From Arthrobacter globiformis NBRC 12137 (GTDB lineage: Bacteria; Actinomycetota; Actinomycetes; Actinomycetales; Micrococcaceae), in NCBI RefSeq assembly GCF_000238915.1, contig NZ_BAEG01000051.1:1-64000 (forward strand): a stretch of 64,000 nucleotides of DNA. The letters are read 5' to 3'. The position numbers and the translations under genes are program-made. The notes beneath the pieces are model-generated. The model was not told where the DNA came from, made no database searches, and saw only the letters and a program-made list of their open reading frames with translations. Positions within the stretch are counted from its first letter, which is position 1, and each line of letters opens with the position of its first letter. Shown here in pieces: positions 1 through 9,066 of this stretch.

Positions 1-224
1 GGGCCGTCGTCGTCCATCCAGCCCAGCATGAGGACCTCGTTGGTGTCGAACTGCTGCACGATAGCGGCGACGAGTCCGGCCCCGTCCCGTTTCAGCGCCG
101 AGGCAATCCCGGCCGGAAGCGGGCTCCCCGGCAGCAGGCTTTCGCCGGCGTCGGAACCGGCGTCGGGGGACGAGGCACCGGCGGCAGGGGCGGGGGCGGG
201 GCTGGGGGCGGGCTGCTCAGACAT
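1..224 (-). CDS. hisI: Phosphoribosyl-AMP cyclohydrolase, N-terminal part (cut by window edge)
   Basis: This is the first ~74 residues of HisI, which opens the adenine ring of phosphoribosyl-AMP in histidine synthesis (a cytosolic, metal-dependent step). The ATG is at 224 on the minus strand. A Pro/Ala/Ser-rich head of ~35 residues is followed by the family's typical start, VAAIVQQFDTNEVLMLGWMD, where HisI usually reads DT-x-x-VLM-x-x-WM. The Zn-binding and catalytic C-terminal part lies outside the window. hisF is about 2 kb away, so the two are not in one tight operon here. The Pro/Ala head is longer than in most homologues; a start nearer the conserved region is possible. Confidence 0.9.
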   Translation of the reverse strand, partial: MSEQPAPSPAPAPAAGASSPDAGSDAGESLLPGSPLPAGIASALKRDGAGLVAAIVQQFDTNEVLMLGWMDDDG

Positions 225-297
225 CACGTCAAGTCTAGTGCCCATCCCGGGACGCTGGCACAAACGCCCCCGGCCTCCCCGCCCCCCTGGACACAAC

Positions 298-339
298 CGC
301 ACGGCCCGCAGGGGCTTTGAGCCACCTGCGGGCCGTGCG
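298..339 (-). terminator. Perfect 15-bp hairpin, tail-less terminator of the secreted-protein gene
   Basis: Arms 298-312 and 325-339 are exact reverse complements (CGCACGGCCCGCAGG type), with an extra ggct/agcc pairing inside the loop. It lies 50 bases past the stop of the gene ending at 390 and before the hisI start. There is no U-tract, as is common for actinobacterial hairpin terminators. Confidence 0.7.
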
Positions 340-389
340 GCCAGCCACATTCAAGGGGAGAGAGTATTTTGGTCCGGTCAGGAACCCGG

Positions 390-1130
390 TCAGGAAGCGG
401 AACGCTTGATAACGACGTCGTCGACGTAGCTGTCACCCATCTGGCGCGGGTGCTCCGCACCAAACTGGACCCTGCTCAGGGTCGTCGAAGGCAGGTTCAC
501 TGTCCTGTTGAACACCTGGACGGTTCCGAACCACACCTGGATGGAAGACCTGGCGCCGTCCGCCCGCACCTGCATCCTGACATGCTGCCAGGTGTTCAGC
601 GGAACGCTGGCGGCCTGGAGCCTGGCGTAGGAGACCGTACCGTTGGGATTTGCGGTCCGCAGCCACAGCTCTCCGTTGGCGTTGTTGCGGAAGACGTCCG
701 CCACCCGGGTGGAACCCGAGAAGAACCGGACGTACGGCACATTGTTGCCGGCAAGGCCGCCGGTGGTGATGTTCACCCAGGCATCAGCGCTGGCCCGCTT
801 TGTTCCGGCGGTCAGTCCCACATACATTTTCGCTATTGAACCTGATGTGTCAGTCGCACGGATTCGGACCGAACACGTTCCTGAGTGCGCCTTGGGGCTC
901 GTCACCGCCACCGTTCCGGTCCCCGAGACGCTTCTGGTGAACGGCGACAGGGTGTTTCCCTCGAAGTTGGTGGCCGTCACGAGCGTCCCGGTGAAGGTTG
1001 TGCTGCTGGGGGCGGCCAGGCCCGTGCGGCACGTCGCCGCTGTGGCGGCGTTAGCCGAACCGAAGATCAGACTGCCCGAAACAAGCAGCCCGAGGCTGCC
1101 CAGTGTGCCCATTTTCTTGAGAGTGCTCAT
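390..1130 (-). CDS. Secreted LamG/concanavalin-like jelly-roll protein, function unknown
   Basis: 246 residues. The N-terminus is a clear Sec signal peptide: KK at positions 5-6, a hydrophobic core LGSLGLLVSGSLIFG, and a likely cut after an AxA near residues 27-33. The mature part starts near Cys34 and resembles laminin-G/concanavalin A-like beta-sandwich proteins common in Arthrobacter: 'ADAWVNIT', 'PYVRFFSGSTR', 'WQHVRMQV', 'IQVWFGTVQV' and a closing 'YVDDVVIK'. Two Cys (about 34 and 86) could form a disulfide. The ATG at 1130 is preceded by GAGGAA at six bases. The gene stands alone and ends in a strong hairpin between his genes, so it looks like an insertion into an otherwise biosynthetic region. 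A carbohydrate-binding role is only an inference from the fold. Confidence 0.75.
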   Translation of the reverse strand: MSTLKKMGTLGSLGLLVSGSLIFGSANAATAATCRTGLAAPSSTTFTGTLVTATNFEGNTLSPFTRSVSGTGTVAVTSPKAHSGTCSVRIRATDTSGSIAKMYVGLTAGTKRASADAWVNITTGGLAGNNVPYVRFFSGSTRVADVFRNNANGELWLRTANPNGTVSYARLQAASVPLNTWQHVRMQVRADGARSSIQVWFGTVQVFNRTVNLPSTTLSRVQFGAEHPRQMGDSYVDDVVIKRSAS

Positions 1131-1411
1131 TTCATTTCCTCACGCCACAGATGGAGTTTTGTTGTTCGCTCCACTGCAGCCTTTCCGCTCACTCCCCGGA
1201 AGCAGACCTAAAAGCGTCTGATGATGCGCTGGAGCCAGTTGCGTGCACTCCCCCCTGCCCATACTTGGTGGACCAGCTTGGAAAAAGCTTGGGGTTTCTT
1301 GAAGCGTCGCCGGATTCGGGAACTGCCCGGGACCAGCGTGAACAGGGGCACAAATTCCCCGGTACCCACAGACTGCGCAACTCCCCGGCGGACGTGCTAG
1401 TTTTCCAAGTG
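1131..1411. other. Divergent intergenic region
   Basis: These 281 bases separate the secreted-protein gene (minus) from the TIGR03085 gene (plus). The only element I can place is TAGTTT at 1398-1403, eight bases before the ATG at 1412, a possible -10 for a leaderless transcript. No RNA gene or convincing small ORF is visible. Confidence 0.4.
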
Positions 1412-2056
1412 ATGCATTTCGTCGACCCGTCCCGAGAAGTCCTGGCCGAGACCCTGCTGGCGGCCGGCCCTGATTCCGCCACGCTCTGCAAAGGCTGGAA
1501 GACCAGGGACCTCGCAGCTCACCTCTACCTGCGCGAGCGGAAGGCCGCCGTTGGGCTGGGCCTGATTATTAAGAGCCTGTCCAAGGCCTCAGACAAGGCC
1601 ACCGCCCGCCTGGCCGCAAAACTCAGGACCGCCGACGATTACGCCAAGCTCGTGAACTCCTTCCGCGCGGGACCGCCTCCGCTCTCGCCGCTGAAGATCA
1701 AGGCGCTGGATGAGAGCTCCAACCTGATCGAATACTTCGTGCACACGGAGGACGTCCGGCGCGCCGTTGACCGCTGGGCACCCCGCGCCCTCGACGAGGA
1801 ATACTCTGATGCCCTGTGGGATGAGCTGGTCAAGCGTGCCGCCATCCTGTACCGCGGCGTGGACCTGGGCATCGTCCTGGTCAGTCCCTCCGGCCCCCGC
1901 CACGTGGCCAAGCGGGCTCCGGTGTCCGTGGCCATCGTCGGGGAGCCCGGTGAGCTGCTGATGCACGCCCACGGCCGCACGCGCCACGCGCTGGTGACCT
2001 TCGAAGGCCAGCCAGACGCCGTCGCCCTCCTCCAGTCAGCCGAAGTAGGGCTGTAA
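1412..2056 (+). CDS. TIGR03085 family metal-binding protein
   Basis: 214 residues from the ATG at 1412 (start MHFVDPSREVLAETLLAAGP). The segment LCKGWKTRDLAAHLYLRERK is the family signature. The fold is that of DinB/mycothiol-dependent maleylpyruvate isomerase N-terminal domains, where His residues bind a divalent metal. The precise reaction is unknown. The open frame extends upstream to 1151, but that part has no family similarity and crosses the intergenic region. No Shine-Dalgarno sequence precedes the ATG; TAGTTT lies eight bases upstream, compatible with leaderless expression. It is convergent with hisF and shares a bidirectional terminator with it. Confidence 0.85.
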   Translation: MHFVDPSREVLAETLLAAGPDSATLCKGWKTRDLAAHLYLRERKAAVGLGLIIKSLSKASDKATARLAAKLRTADDYAKLVNSFRAGPPPLSPLKIKALDESSNLIEYFVHTEDVRRAVDRWAPRALDEEYSDALWDELVKRAAILYRGVDLGIVLVSPSGPRHVAKRAPVSVAIVGEPGELLMHAHGRTRHALVTFEGQPDAVALLQSAEVGL

Positions 2057-2066
2057 CTGCTCCGGT

Positions 2067-2105
2067 GCTTGAGCTTGTCGAAATCCGGTTTCTACAAGCT
2101 CAAGC
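2067..2105. terminator. Bidirectional hairpin terminator between TIGR03085 gene and hisF
   Basis: Arms 2067-2078 (GCTTGAGCTTGT) and 2094-2105 (ACAAGCTCAAGC) are exact complements with a 15-base loop. It sits 10 bases after one stop and 9 bases after the other in a convergent gene pair, so it can stop both transcripts. Confidence 0.8.
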
Positions 2106-2113
2106 AGCGGACC

Positions 2114-2890
2114 TCAGCGGACCTCGAAGCCGGCGTCGCGGATTGCGGTCTTGACCTGCGACATCATGTCGTCCGGGCCCCAGTGGAAGATGGAGGCAGC
2201 GAGGACGGCGTCCGCTCCGGCCTGCACGGCAGGCGCGAAGTGCGCTGGTTCGCCGGCGCCGCCGGATGCGATGATCGGAACCTTGACAGCGGACCGGACC
2301 AGCCGGATGAGCTCGAGGTCGAAGCCGTCCTTGGTGCCGTCGGCGTCGATGGAGTTCAACAGGATCTCACCCACCCCGCGGTCCGCCGCTTCCTTGGCCC
2401 AGGCGATGGCGTCGATTCCGGTACCTTGGCGGCCGCCGTGGGTGGTCACTTCAAAGCCCGACGGCGTGGGCTGGGAGCCGGGACGGACGCGCCGTGCGTC
2501 CACGGACAGCACCAGCACCTGGGAACCAAAGTGCCGGGTGATTTCGTCGATGACGTCGGGACGGGCCACGGCTGCGGTGTTGATCGATGCCTTGTCGGCG
2601 CCGAAGCGCAGCAGCTTGTCCACCTCGGCCACGCCGCGGACGCCGCCGCCGACGGTCAGCGGGATGAACACTTCCTCGGCGGTGCGGCGGACGACGTCGA
2701 ACGTCGTTTCCCGGTTGCCGGAGGAGGCGGTCACATCGAGGAAGGTGAGTTCGTCGGCGCCGGCGTTGTCGTAGCGGTGGGCCAGTTCCACGGGGTCCCC
2801 GGCGTCGCGGAGGCCTTCGAAGTTGATGCCCTTGACCACGCGGCCGGCATCAACGTCCAGGCAGGGAATAACGCGGACGGCTACAGCCAT
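2114..2890 (-). CDS. hisF: Imidazole glycerol phosphate synthase, cyclase subunit
   Basis: 258 residues, normal for HisF, a (beta/alpha)8 barrel that with HisH converts PRFAR and ammonia to imidazole glycerol phosphate and AICAR. Seen: [14 protein letters not shown] near the N-terminus carrying the first catalytic Asp, SVDARRV with the second, the phosphate-binding loops '[14 protein letters not shown]' and '[14 protein letters not shown]', and '[12 protein letters not shown]'. The ATG at 2890 has AGGAGA five bases upstream. HisH is not in the window. It is separated from hisG by 48 bases, so co-transcription from the hisE-hisG side is likely. Confidence 0.97.
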   Translation of the reverse strand: MAVAVRVIPCLDVDAGRVVKGINFEGLRDAGDPVELAHRYDNAGADELTFLDVTASSGNRETTFDVVRRTAEEVFIPLTVGGGVRGVAEVDKLLRFGADKASINTAAVARPDVIDEITRHFGSQVLVLSVDARRVRPGSQPTPSGFEVTTHGGRQGTGIDAIAWAKEAADRGVGEILLNSIDADGTKDGFDLELIRLVRSAVKVPIIASGGAGEPAHFAPAVQAGADAVLAASIFHWGPDDMMSQVKTAIRDAGFEVR

Positions 2891-2938
2891 GACTTCTCCT
2901 GTTGTACTGCTGAGGTTGTGCTGTTAAGGAAAACCGGG

Positions 2939-3799
2939 TCAGATCCGGCAGGCGTGGATGCTGCTGACCAGGATGGCGCGCGCGCCGAGGTCGTACAGCT
3001 CGTCCATGATCCGGTTGGTTTCCTTCTTGGGCACCATGGAGCGTACGGCCACCCAGTCGGAATCGCGCAGCGGCGAGACGGTGGGTGATTCCAGGCCCGG
3101 CGTGAGGCCTGCGGCCTGCTCCACGAGCTCCTTGCGGATGTCGTAATCCATGAGCACGTACTGGCGCGCCACCAGGACGCCCTGCAGGCGGCGGATCAGG
3201 ACGTCGATTTCCTTGGCCGTGCCGTTGGCCGCGCCGCCCTCGCCGGTGCGGCGGATGAGTACTGCCTCGGACTTGAGGATCGGCTCGCCGAAGATCTCCA
3301 TGCCGGCGGCCTTGAGGGTGTTGCCCGTTTCGACGACGTCGGCGATGGCGTCCGCGACGCCGAGGCGCACGGAGGATTCCACCGCGCCGTCCAGCCGGAC
3401 CACCTTCGCCTTGATGCCGCGCTCGGCCAGGTAGTCGCGCAGGAGGCCGTCGTAGCTGGTGGCGAGGCGCTTGCCTTCGAGTTCCTCCACAACGCTGAAG
3501 TCCCCGATCGGTCCGGCGAAACGGAACGTTGAGGCGGCGAAGCCGAGCGGAAGCAGTTCCTCAGCTTCCACCTGCGCGTCCAGCAGGAGGTCGCGGCCGG
3601 TGATTCCGACGTCGAGCGTTCCCTGTCCGACGTAAACGGCGATGTCCCGGGGGCGGAGGAAGAAGAACTCGATGTCGTTGTCGGGGTCCACCATGACCAG
3701 CTCGCGGTTGTCCCGGCGCTGGCGGTAGCCCGCCTCGGACAGCATGGCGGAGGCGGCTTCGGACAGGGATCCCTTGTTGGGTACGGCTACACGCAGCAT
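2939..3799 (-). CDS. hisG: ATP phosphoribosyltransferase, long form
   Basis: 286 residues. HisG condenses ATP and PRPP to phosphoribosyl-ATP, the first and feedback-controlled step of histidine synthesis. The length and the C-terminal region ('SMVPKKETNRIMDELYDLGARAILVSSIHACRI') identify the long, histidine-regulated form that does not need HisZ. The N-terminus LRVAVPNKGSLSEAASAML and the PRPP-binding stretch 'DAIADVVETGNTLKAAGM' (D-x-V-x-T-G-x-T-L) are clear. It follows hisE by 58 bases. No obvious Shine-Dalgarno precedes the ATG. Confidence 0.97.
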   Translation of the reverse strand: MLRVAVPNKGSLSEAASAMLSEAGYRQRRDNRELVMVDPDNDIEFFFLRPRDIAVYVGQGTLDVGITGRDLLLDAQVEAEELLPLGFAASTFRFAGPIGDFSVVEELEGKRLATSYDGLLRDYLAERGIKAKVVRLDGAVESSVRLGVADAIADVVETGNTLKAAGMEIFGEPILKSEAVLIRRTGEGGAANGTAKEIDVLIRRLQGVLVARQYVLMDYDIRKELVEQAAGLTPGLESPTVSPLRDSDWVAVRSMVPKKETNRIMDELYDLGARAILVSSIHACRI

Positions 3800-3857
3800 T
3801 AGGAGGTCTTTCTGGTTTGGAAGTTTGGGTCAGGCAAGCGGGGCCACGCGGAGGCGG

Positions 3858-4121
3858 CTAAAGATGCTTGTAGACGTCTTCCAGGCTGAGTCCTTTGGCG
3901 AGCATCAGGACCTGCAGGTGGTACAGGAGCTGCGAGATCTCCTCGGCGGCGGCTTCGTCGGATTCGTACTCTGCGGCCATCCAGACTTCAGCCGCTTCCT
4001 CCACGACTTTCTTGCCGATGCCGTGGATTCCCGACTCCAGTTCGGCGACGGTGCGGGAGCCCTCGGGGCGGGTCGCTGCCTTCTCGCTCAGTTCTGCGAA
4101 CAGCGTCTCGAAATTCTTCAC
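3858..4121 (-). CDS. hisE: Phosphoribosyl-ATP pyrophosphatase
   Basis: 87 residues, the usual size for stand-alone HisE, which hydrolyses phosphoribosyl-ATP to phosphoribosyl-AMP. The MazG-like helical signature [19 protein letters not shown] supplies the acidic metal ligands, followed by '[14 protein letters not shown]'. The start is GTG at 4121. A GGAGGG lies only one base before it, too close to serve as a ribosome site, whereas a -10-like TAGGCT ends seven bases upstream, so a leaderless start is likely. It is the first gene of the hisE-hisG unit. hisI is a separate gene at the left edge, so the HisIE fusion is absent. Confidence 0.95.
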   Translation of the reverse strand: MKNFETLFAELSEKAATRPEGSRTVAELESGIHGIGKKVVEEAAEVWMAAEYESDEAAAEEISQLLYHLQVLMLAKGLSLEDVYKHL

Positions 4122-4128
4122 GCCCTCC

Positions 4129-4134
4129 AGCCTA
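4129..4134 (-). promoter_or_regulatory. -10 hexamer TAGGCT of hisE (leaderless)
   Basis: TAGGCT reads on the minus strand and ends seven bases before the GTG of hisE, which would put the transcript start at or next to the start codon. No good -35 is seen. Confidence 0.45.
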
Positions 4135-4274
4135 CTTGCTCGGGGCCGGGGCCCGCCTGTCGGGCAGTTCCATGACGGCGGGGATGTGAGCGATTACACA
4201 CGGTGCATGCTTGCGCCCGCATCCCCGCAGCGCCCCTGAACTGGGGAAATGTTCCGTTAGTAGTGCTCGAGTAT

Positions 4275-4775
<501 letters not shown>

Positions 4776-5477
4776 TCAGTCTTGTTCGTGGTCAAAAGTG
4801 TCGGTGCCGGTGCGGGGCAGGCCCGCGGTCTCGGTGTCGAGCGTCAGGAGGTGGTCCATCCGGTCCTTTTTGGTCTGCAGGTACCTGAGGTTCTGCTCCC
4901 GGGACGGCACCTCGGTGGGAACCATCTCGACGACCTTCACGCCGGCGACGGCCAGGCGGTTCTGCTTGTCCGGGTTGTTGCTCAGCAGCCGGATCTCGTG
5001 CAGGCCCATCTCGGCCAGGATCTGCGCCGCGGCCTTGTAGCAGCGGGCGTCGACGGGCAGTCCCAGCTGCTCGTTGGCCTCGACGGTGTCGAACCCTGCC
5101 TCCTGCAGGGCGTAGGCCTTGATCTTGTTGGCCAACCCGATCCCCCGGCCTTCCTGGCCGCGGAGGTACAGCAGCGTTCCGCCGTTCTCGGCGATCAGCT
5201 CCAGCGCGTAGGCGAGCTGCTCGCCGCAGTCGCACCGGTAGGAGCCGAAGACATCGCCGGTGAGGCATTCCGAGTGCAGGCGCACCAGGGGCGCCTTCCC
5301 GTCCTTGGGCGCACTCGGGGAGCTGACCGCAAGGTGTTCGGCGCCGGTCACCAGATCGGTCCAGGCCTGTGTCACGAAATTACCGAACGCCGTGGGCAGC
5401 TGGACCACCGGGCCGCTGCTCACCGGATGCGGCTGCCGGCCGTTGCTGCCCGGCTCCGCTGTTTGAAATGCCGTCAT
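4776..5477 (-). CDS. ribA: GTP cyclohydrolase II
   Basis: 233 residues. It converts GTP to diaminohydroxyribosylaminopyrimidine phosphate, the first committed step of riboflavin synthesis. The zinc-site motif [20 protein letters not shown] carries the three Cys ligands. '[11 protein letters not shown]' and '[11 protein letters not shown]' are further family motifs. About 30 extra residues precede the conserved 'LPTAFGNF'. In many actinobacteria this enzyme is fused to RibB as one RibBA protein; here the two are separate frames overlapping by four bases (ATGA), which suggests translational coupling. Confidence 0.95.
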   Translation of the reverse strand: MTAFQTAEPGSNGRQPHPVSSGPVVQLPTAFGNFVTQAWTDLVTGAEHLAVSSPSAPKDGKAPLVRLHSECLTGDVFGSYRCDCGEQLAYALELIAENGGTLLYLRGQEGRGIGLANKIKAYALQEAGFDTVEANEQLGLPVDARCYKAAAQILAEMGLHEIRLLSNNPDKQNRLAVAGVKVVEMVPTEVPSREQNLRYLQTKKDRMDHLLTLDTETAGLPRTGTDTFDHEQD

Positions 5478-6202
5478 CGTGTTTCCCCTTCTGCGGCCGG
5501 ACTGACTTCCAAAGTGCTCTCCTGTGAAGATACACGGTGGTCAGCTCCCAGATAGGCAACCAGGTCCTCGATCGAGATCAAGGGGCAGCCGTGTTCGGCA
5601 GCGAATACCCGGAGTCCGTCCAGCCTCATCATCTCCCCGTCGTCATATACAACTTCGGCGATCACGCCCACCGGCTCCAGGCCGGCGAGCCGGCAGAGGT
5701 CGACGGCCGCTTCGGTGTGGCCGGGGCGTTCACGCACTCCCCCATTAACGGCCCGCAGCGGAAAAATATGCCCGGGGCGGGTCAGCGTGTCCGGGCCGCT
5801 GGCCGGATCGGCGATGACGCGTGCGGTGAGGGCCCGATCGGTGGCCGAGATGCCGGTGCTGACGCCGGTGGCGGCGTCGCAGGAGACGGTATAGGCGGTG
5901 CCCTTCGAATCCTGGTTGACCTCCACCATGGGCGGCAGTTCCAGCGCGTCGGCCCGGACGCCGTCGAGCGGCACGCAGATGACGCCGGAGCTGTACCGGA
6001 TGGTCCAGCCCATGAGAGCGGGCGTGGCGTGCTGGGCCGCGAAAATGATGTCGCCTTCGTTTTCCCGGTCTTCGTTGTCCACCACCAGCACCGGCCGGCC
6101 GGCCGCCATGGCGCGGACAGCGTCCTCAATCGGATCCAGCGTCAGGGGAACAGAGGCCATGCCGCCAGAGACCGCGGCGTCAAGCTTTGCCGTGCCGTTC
6201 AC
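5474..6202 (-). CDS. ribB: 3,4-dihydroxy-2-butanone-4-phosphate synthase
   Basis: 242 residues. RibB makes the four-carbon precursor of the lumazine xylene ring from ribulose 5-phosphate. The acidic Mg-binding loop [12 protein letters not shown] and '[20 protein letters not shown]', followed by HTEAAVDL, are diagnostic. About 18 residues precede the usual start. The C-terminus '[15 protein letters not shown]' is complete, so this is not a broken RibBA. It overlaps both ribE and ribA by four bases. Its substrate comes from the pentose phosphate pathway, to which rpe, a few genes upstream, also belongs. Confidence 0.95.
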   Translation of the reverse strand: MNGTAKLDAAVSGGMASVPLTLDPIEDAVRAMAAGRPVLVVDNEDRENEGDIIFAAQHATPALMGWTIRYSSGVICVPLDGVRADALELPPMVEVNQDSKGTAYTVSCDAATGVSTGISATDRALTARVIADPASGPDTLTRPGHIFPLRAVNGGVRERPGHTEAAVDLCRLAGLEPVGVIAEVVYDDGEMMRLDGLRVFAAEHGCPLISIEDLVAYLGADHRVSSQESTLEVSPAAEGETR

Positions 6203-6867
6203 AGCTGAACCCCGCTTTCAGTAACAACCGGGGCTTCAGTGCCGAACCCCGTGCCGTCGGTGCGGAAAGCGAGGAGCCGCTCGGTGTACTTGGCCAGCAC
6301 GTCCACCTCAAGGTTGACCCTGGCGCCGGCCGGCTTGGCCCCGAGGCCGGTGTCGGCCAGGGTTGTGGGAATAAGCCCCACCTCGAACCACGGCGCCGTC
6401 TCGGCTGCCGGGCTGACCGCGGTGACGGTGAGGGAGACGCCGTCGATGGCGATGGAGCCCTTTTCCGCGATGTAGCGCGCAAGCCGCTGGGGCACACCGA
6501 ACCGGAGCCGTTCCCAGTTTCCCTGCGGCTCGCGTTCGAGCAGTTCGCCGACGCCGTCCACGTGCCCCTGGACCACATGGCCGTCAAGGCGCCCGCCGGC
6601 GGGGACGCAGCGTTCCAGGTTGACGGGATCGCCCGCCGCAAGCTCGCCGATGGTGCTGCGGATGAGTGTCTCGCCCATGACGTCGACGCTGAAGTCCTTG
6701 CCGTCGATGGCCGTGGCGGTGAGGCAGACGCCGTTGACGGCGATGGAGCCGCCCAGCGGCAGGCCGTCAGCCGTGCCGGGGGCGTGCAGGCGCAGCGTTG
6801 CGCTTGTGTCCCCGTTCCGGTCCACGGAGAGGACCTTTCCCTGTTCCGCGATAATTCCGGTGAACAT
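6199..6867 (-). CDS. ribE: Riboflavin synthase, alpha subunit
   Basis: 222 residues from the ATG at 6867, chosen because [13 protein letters not shown] is the invariant start of the family; the open frame runs on to 7503 but only as a shadow of ribD. Two lumazine-binding repeats are visible ([14 protein letters not shown]... and [14 protein letters not shown]...), each with '[10 protein letters not shown]'-like or equivalent loops. It dismutates two lumazines to riboflavin. The start overlaps the ribD stop by one base (TGATG), and the end overlaps ribB by four. The C-terminus is extended by ~15 residues. Confidence 0.95.
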   Translation of the reverse strand: MFTGIIAEQGKVLSVDRNGDTSATLRLHAPGTADGLPLGGSIAVNGVCLTATAIDGKDFSVDVMGETLIRSTIGELAAGDPVNLERCVPAGGRLDGHVVQGHVDGVGELLEREPQGNWERLRFGVPQRLARYIAEKGSIAIDGVSLTVTAVSPAAETAPWFEVGLIPTTLADTGLGAKPAGARVNLEVDVLAKYTERLLAFRTDGTGFGTEAPVVTESGVQL

Positions 6868-8048
6868 CAGTAGCCTCCCATGGCTGTGTCCGCTGCTGTG
6901 CGGACAGGTAGTGAATCGGTTGACGTTGGTTGAGGTGATGGTGACTGTGCCGCTGCGGGCGTGTCCTGGGTCCGGTGGGGCACGGTGGCTTCCTCCGGGA
7001 GCAGATGAAGGCGCAGGTCCCTGCCCAGGAACTGGACCGCGCCGCCGGACGCTGCGTCCCATGCCCAGCGCTGCGCCTGCGCCAGCGTTCCGATGCCGAG
7101 GCCGTTGAGGGCCGGCGTTCCGGAGCCCAGGAGCGTGGGCGCCAGGTAGACGATGAGTTCGTCCACGAGGCCCTCGGCGAGGAAGGCGCTGAGGATCCGC
7201 GATCCGCCTTCCACCATGACGTGCCTGGTGCCGGCGGCGAACAGGACGGACAGAGCCTTGCGCGGGTCCCGGGTGGGAAGGTGGAGGACCTTGCCGTCGT
7301 CGCCGCGCACGGCAGCGTCCGCCGGCACATCGCGAAGTCCCATGACCGCGCGCAGCGGCTGTTTTCCGGTGGCGTCGCCGTTGGCGTCGCGCGCTGTCAG
7401 CCGGGGGTTGTCCACGAGCACGGTCTGCGTTCCAACCAGGATGGCGTCGATCCGGTTCCGGATGCCGTGGTTGTCCGCCAGCGACTCCGGGCTGGATATC
7501 CACTGGCTGGTGCCGTCCTCGGCGGCAATCCGGCTGTCCAGGGTCTGGGCGATGTGCAGGGTGACGAAGGGGCGCTTGGCGTCGACCGCCTGGAACCAGC
7601 GCCGGTTCAGCTCCAGCGCACGCTCGGCGGCCAGTCCGCTGCGCACGCTGACGCCCGCCGCCCGCAGGGTGGCGGCCCCGCCGGCGGCGGGGTCATGGGG
7701 GTCGTCGACGGCGTACACGACGTTCGCTATCCCGGCGTCGATGATGGCCTGCGCGCACGGCCCCGTACGGCCCACATGGTTGCACGGTTCCAGGGTGACC
7801 ACCATGGTGGACCCGTGAAGGTCGACGCCGGCGCTGGCCGCCGCCGCTATCGCGTCGGCTTCTGCGTGCGCGGTGCCGGCACCGCGGTGGTATCCGGTCA
7901 CCAGCTGGCGGCCGTCAGGTCCGACGACGACGGCGCCCACCAGCGGATTGGCCCCCCGGGGTCCCTGCAGCGCGGCTTCCAGGGCAGTGTCCATGGCGGC
8001 TGCTTCAGCAGCGGTGAAGGCCGAGATCGGGTTCTGGGCAGCAGTCAC
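6867..8048 (-). CDS. ribD: Bifunctional riboflavin deaminase/reductase
   Basis: 393 residues. The N-terminal cytidine-deaminase-like domain has the Zn motifs 'GTAHAEADAI' and 'EPCNHVGRTGPC'. The C-terminal reductase domain contains 'RPFVTLHIAQTLDSRIA', 'ILVGTQTVLVDNPRLTAR' and 'VMVEGGSRILSAFL'. It carries out the second and third riboflavin steps after RibA. A Pro/Ser/Thr-rich tail of ~35 residues follows the reductase domain and is not expected to be catalytic. It overlaps ribM by four bases at its start. Confidence 0.95.
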   Translation of the reverse strand: MTAAQNPISAFTAAEAAAMDTALEAALQGPRGANPLVGAVVVGPDGRQLVTGYHRGAGTAHAEADAIAAAASAGVDLHGSTMVVTLEPCNHVGRTGPCAQAIIDAGIANVVYAVDDPHDPAAGGAATLRAAGVSVRSGLAAERALELNRRWFQAVDAKRPFVTLHIAQTLDSRIAAEDGTSQWISSPESLADNHGIRNRIDAILVGTQTVLVDNPRLTARDANGDATGKQPLRAVMGLRDVPADAAVRGDDGKVLHLPTRDPRKALSVLFAAGTRHVMVEGGSRILSAFLAEGLVDELIVYLAPTLLGSGTPALNGLGIGTLAQAQRWAWDAASGGAVQFLGRDLRLHLLPEEATVPHRTQDTPAAAQSPSPQPTSTDSLPVRTAADTAMGGY

Positions 8049-8755
8049 TTGGACACCGCCGGGTCCGGGAAGGCGGTCTCAACCTTGACCTTGGACGCGT
8101 CCGCCGCGGCCTGTGTCCGGGACGCCCGCCACCAGACGATGAAGCCGGCCAGGGTGAAGAATCCGTAGAACAGGTACATGAAGGCGCTGGCGAAGTATCC
8201 GGCGCTGAAGAGCAGCGGAACGCCCACCACATCGACGGCAACCCAGATCAGCCAGAACTCCGTCCAGCCGCGGGCCATGCCGTAGGTGGCCAGGAGCGAG
8301 CCCATGAAGGTCCAGGCGTCCGCCCACACAGGCGGGTAGGAACCCAGGGAATCGAAGAGCGGAGTGAGGGCGGCGGTTCCGGCCACCAGCGCGAGTACCA
8401 GCGCCACCCGGGTCCTGGCACTGGCCCAGGCGGGCGCGATCGCCGTCGAGGATCCTGCCGCCCGGCGGCTTTGCCGCCAGCGCTGCCACCCGTAGATGGC
8501 CACGATGATGAACATGACCTGCCGCCCGGCCTGGCCCCAGAGCGTGGCCGGCGTGGCGGAGCCGAAGACGTTGCCCAGGAAGACCGTCAGGAGCAGAAGG
8601 TTGCCCGCGATGCCGGCCGGCCATGCCCAGACCTTGCGCCGCATGCCGCCGAGGGCACTGGCCAGGCCAAAAATGTTTCCCAGCACTTCGCGGAGAATAA
8701 GCACCGATCCGCCAACGGGAATCTGTGCCTCGAAGAGCCAACGCAGGATGTCCAT
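8045..8755 (-). CDS. ribM: RibM/PnuX-type riboflavin transporter (PnuC family)
   Basis: 236 residues with about six to seven hydrophobic helices. The PnuC-family core is visible ('VWAWPAGIAGNLLLLTVFLG', 'GRQVMFIIVAIYGWQRWR', 'WADAWTFMGSLLATYGMARG', 'WLIWVAVDVVGVPL'). PnuC proteins usually move nicotinamide riboside; members that head a rib operon behind an FMN riboswitch in actinobacteria (RibM/PnuX) are riboflavin importers, and that is exactly the context here. Translation starts at the ATG at 8755 with GGGAAGGAA about 13 bases upstream, a rather long spacing. It is the first gene of the operon. Confidence 0.9.
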   Translation of the reverse strand: MDILRWLFEAQIPVGGSVLILREVLGNIFGLASALGGMRRKVWAWPAGIAGNLLLLTVFLGNVFGSATPATLWGQAGRQVMFIIVAIYGWQRWRQSRRAAGSSTAIAPAWASARTRVALVLALVAGTAALTPLFDSLGSYPPVWADAWTFMGSLLATYGMARGWTEFWLIWVAVDVVGVPLLFSAGYFASAFMYLFYGFFTLAGFIVWWRASRTQAAADASKVKVETAFPDPAVSK

Positions 8756-8789
8756 GCGTGCGTGTCGTTCCTTCCCTCAAGAGCCGAGA

Positions 8790-8854
8790 GTGCTCCGGGG
8801 GTGTACGACAGCGAAACGCAGCGGCGTTGTGGAACGCCACAAGTACAGCTGTAC
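8790..8854 (-). promoter_or_regulatory. Likely expression platform of the FMN riboswitch
   Basis: Between aptamer and ribM three elements can compete. A palindrome GTACAGCTGTAC at 8843-8854 overlaps the 3' strand of P1. A small hairpin TTGTGG/CCACAA lies at 8827-8842. An 11-base stretch at 8790-8800 is the exact complement of 8985-8995, which includes the 5' strand of P1. The last pairing would exclude P1, giving a plausible switch. No U-rich terminator is present. Confidence 0.5.
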
Positions 8855-8998
8855 GTGCTTCTCTCATCCAGACTTTAACTGTCGGTACTGGAATTTCACC
8901 AGTTCAACCGTCCGCCGGGCTTCCGTAAAGGAACCACCGGCTCGCGGGTCGCGGACTGTCACCGCCGGTTCGGACTTACACCGACCCCGGAGCACGTA
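8852..8998 (-). ncRNA. FMN riboswitch (RFN element)
   Basis: Read on the minus strand, the conserved RFN blocks appear in order: GGGGTCGGTGTAAGTCCG, AACCGGCGGTGACAGTCCG, CGACCCGCGAGC, a variable arm, then GACGGTTGAACTGGTGAAATT and CAGTACCGACAGTTAAAGTC followed by TGGATGAGAGAAG. P1 pairs 8991-8998 with 8852-8859 (eight base pairs). FMN binding is expected to repress the downstream ribM-ribD-ribE-ribB-ribA-ribH operon. Confidence 0.97.
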
Positions 8999-9066
8999 TT
9001 GTGTGTTGCTATTCTGACACAACTTGGCGCATGCCCAGGCTATTCCCGCTGCGGTCCGTCATTCCG

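Noticed and set aside
1151..1411. N-terminal extension of the TIGR03085 protein to 301 residues
   Set aside because: The extra 87 residues have no family similarity and cross a likely promoter region; the ATG at 1412 begins the conserved sequence.
4776..6202. ribB and ribA as a frameshifted RibBA fusion
   Set aside because: Both proteins have complete ends, each has its own start, and the four-base ATGA overlap is the normal coupling seen in the rest of the operon.
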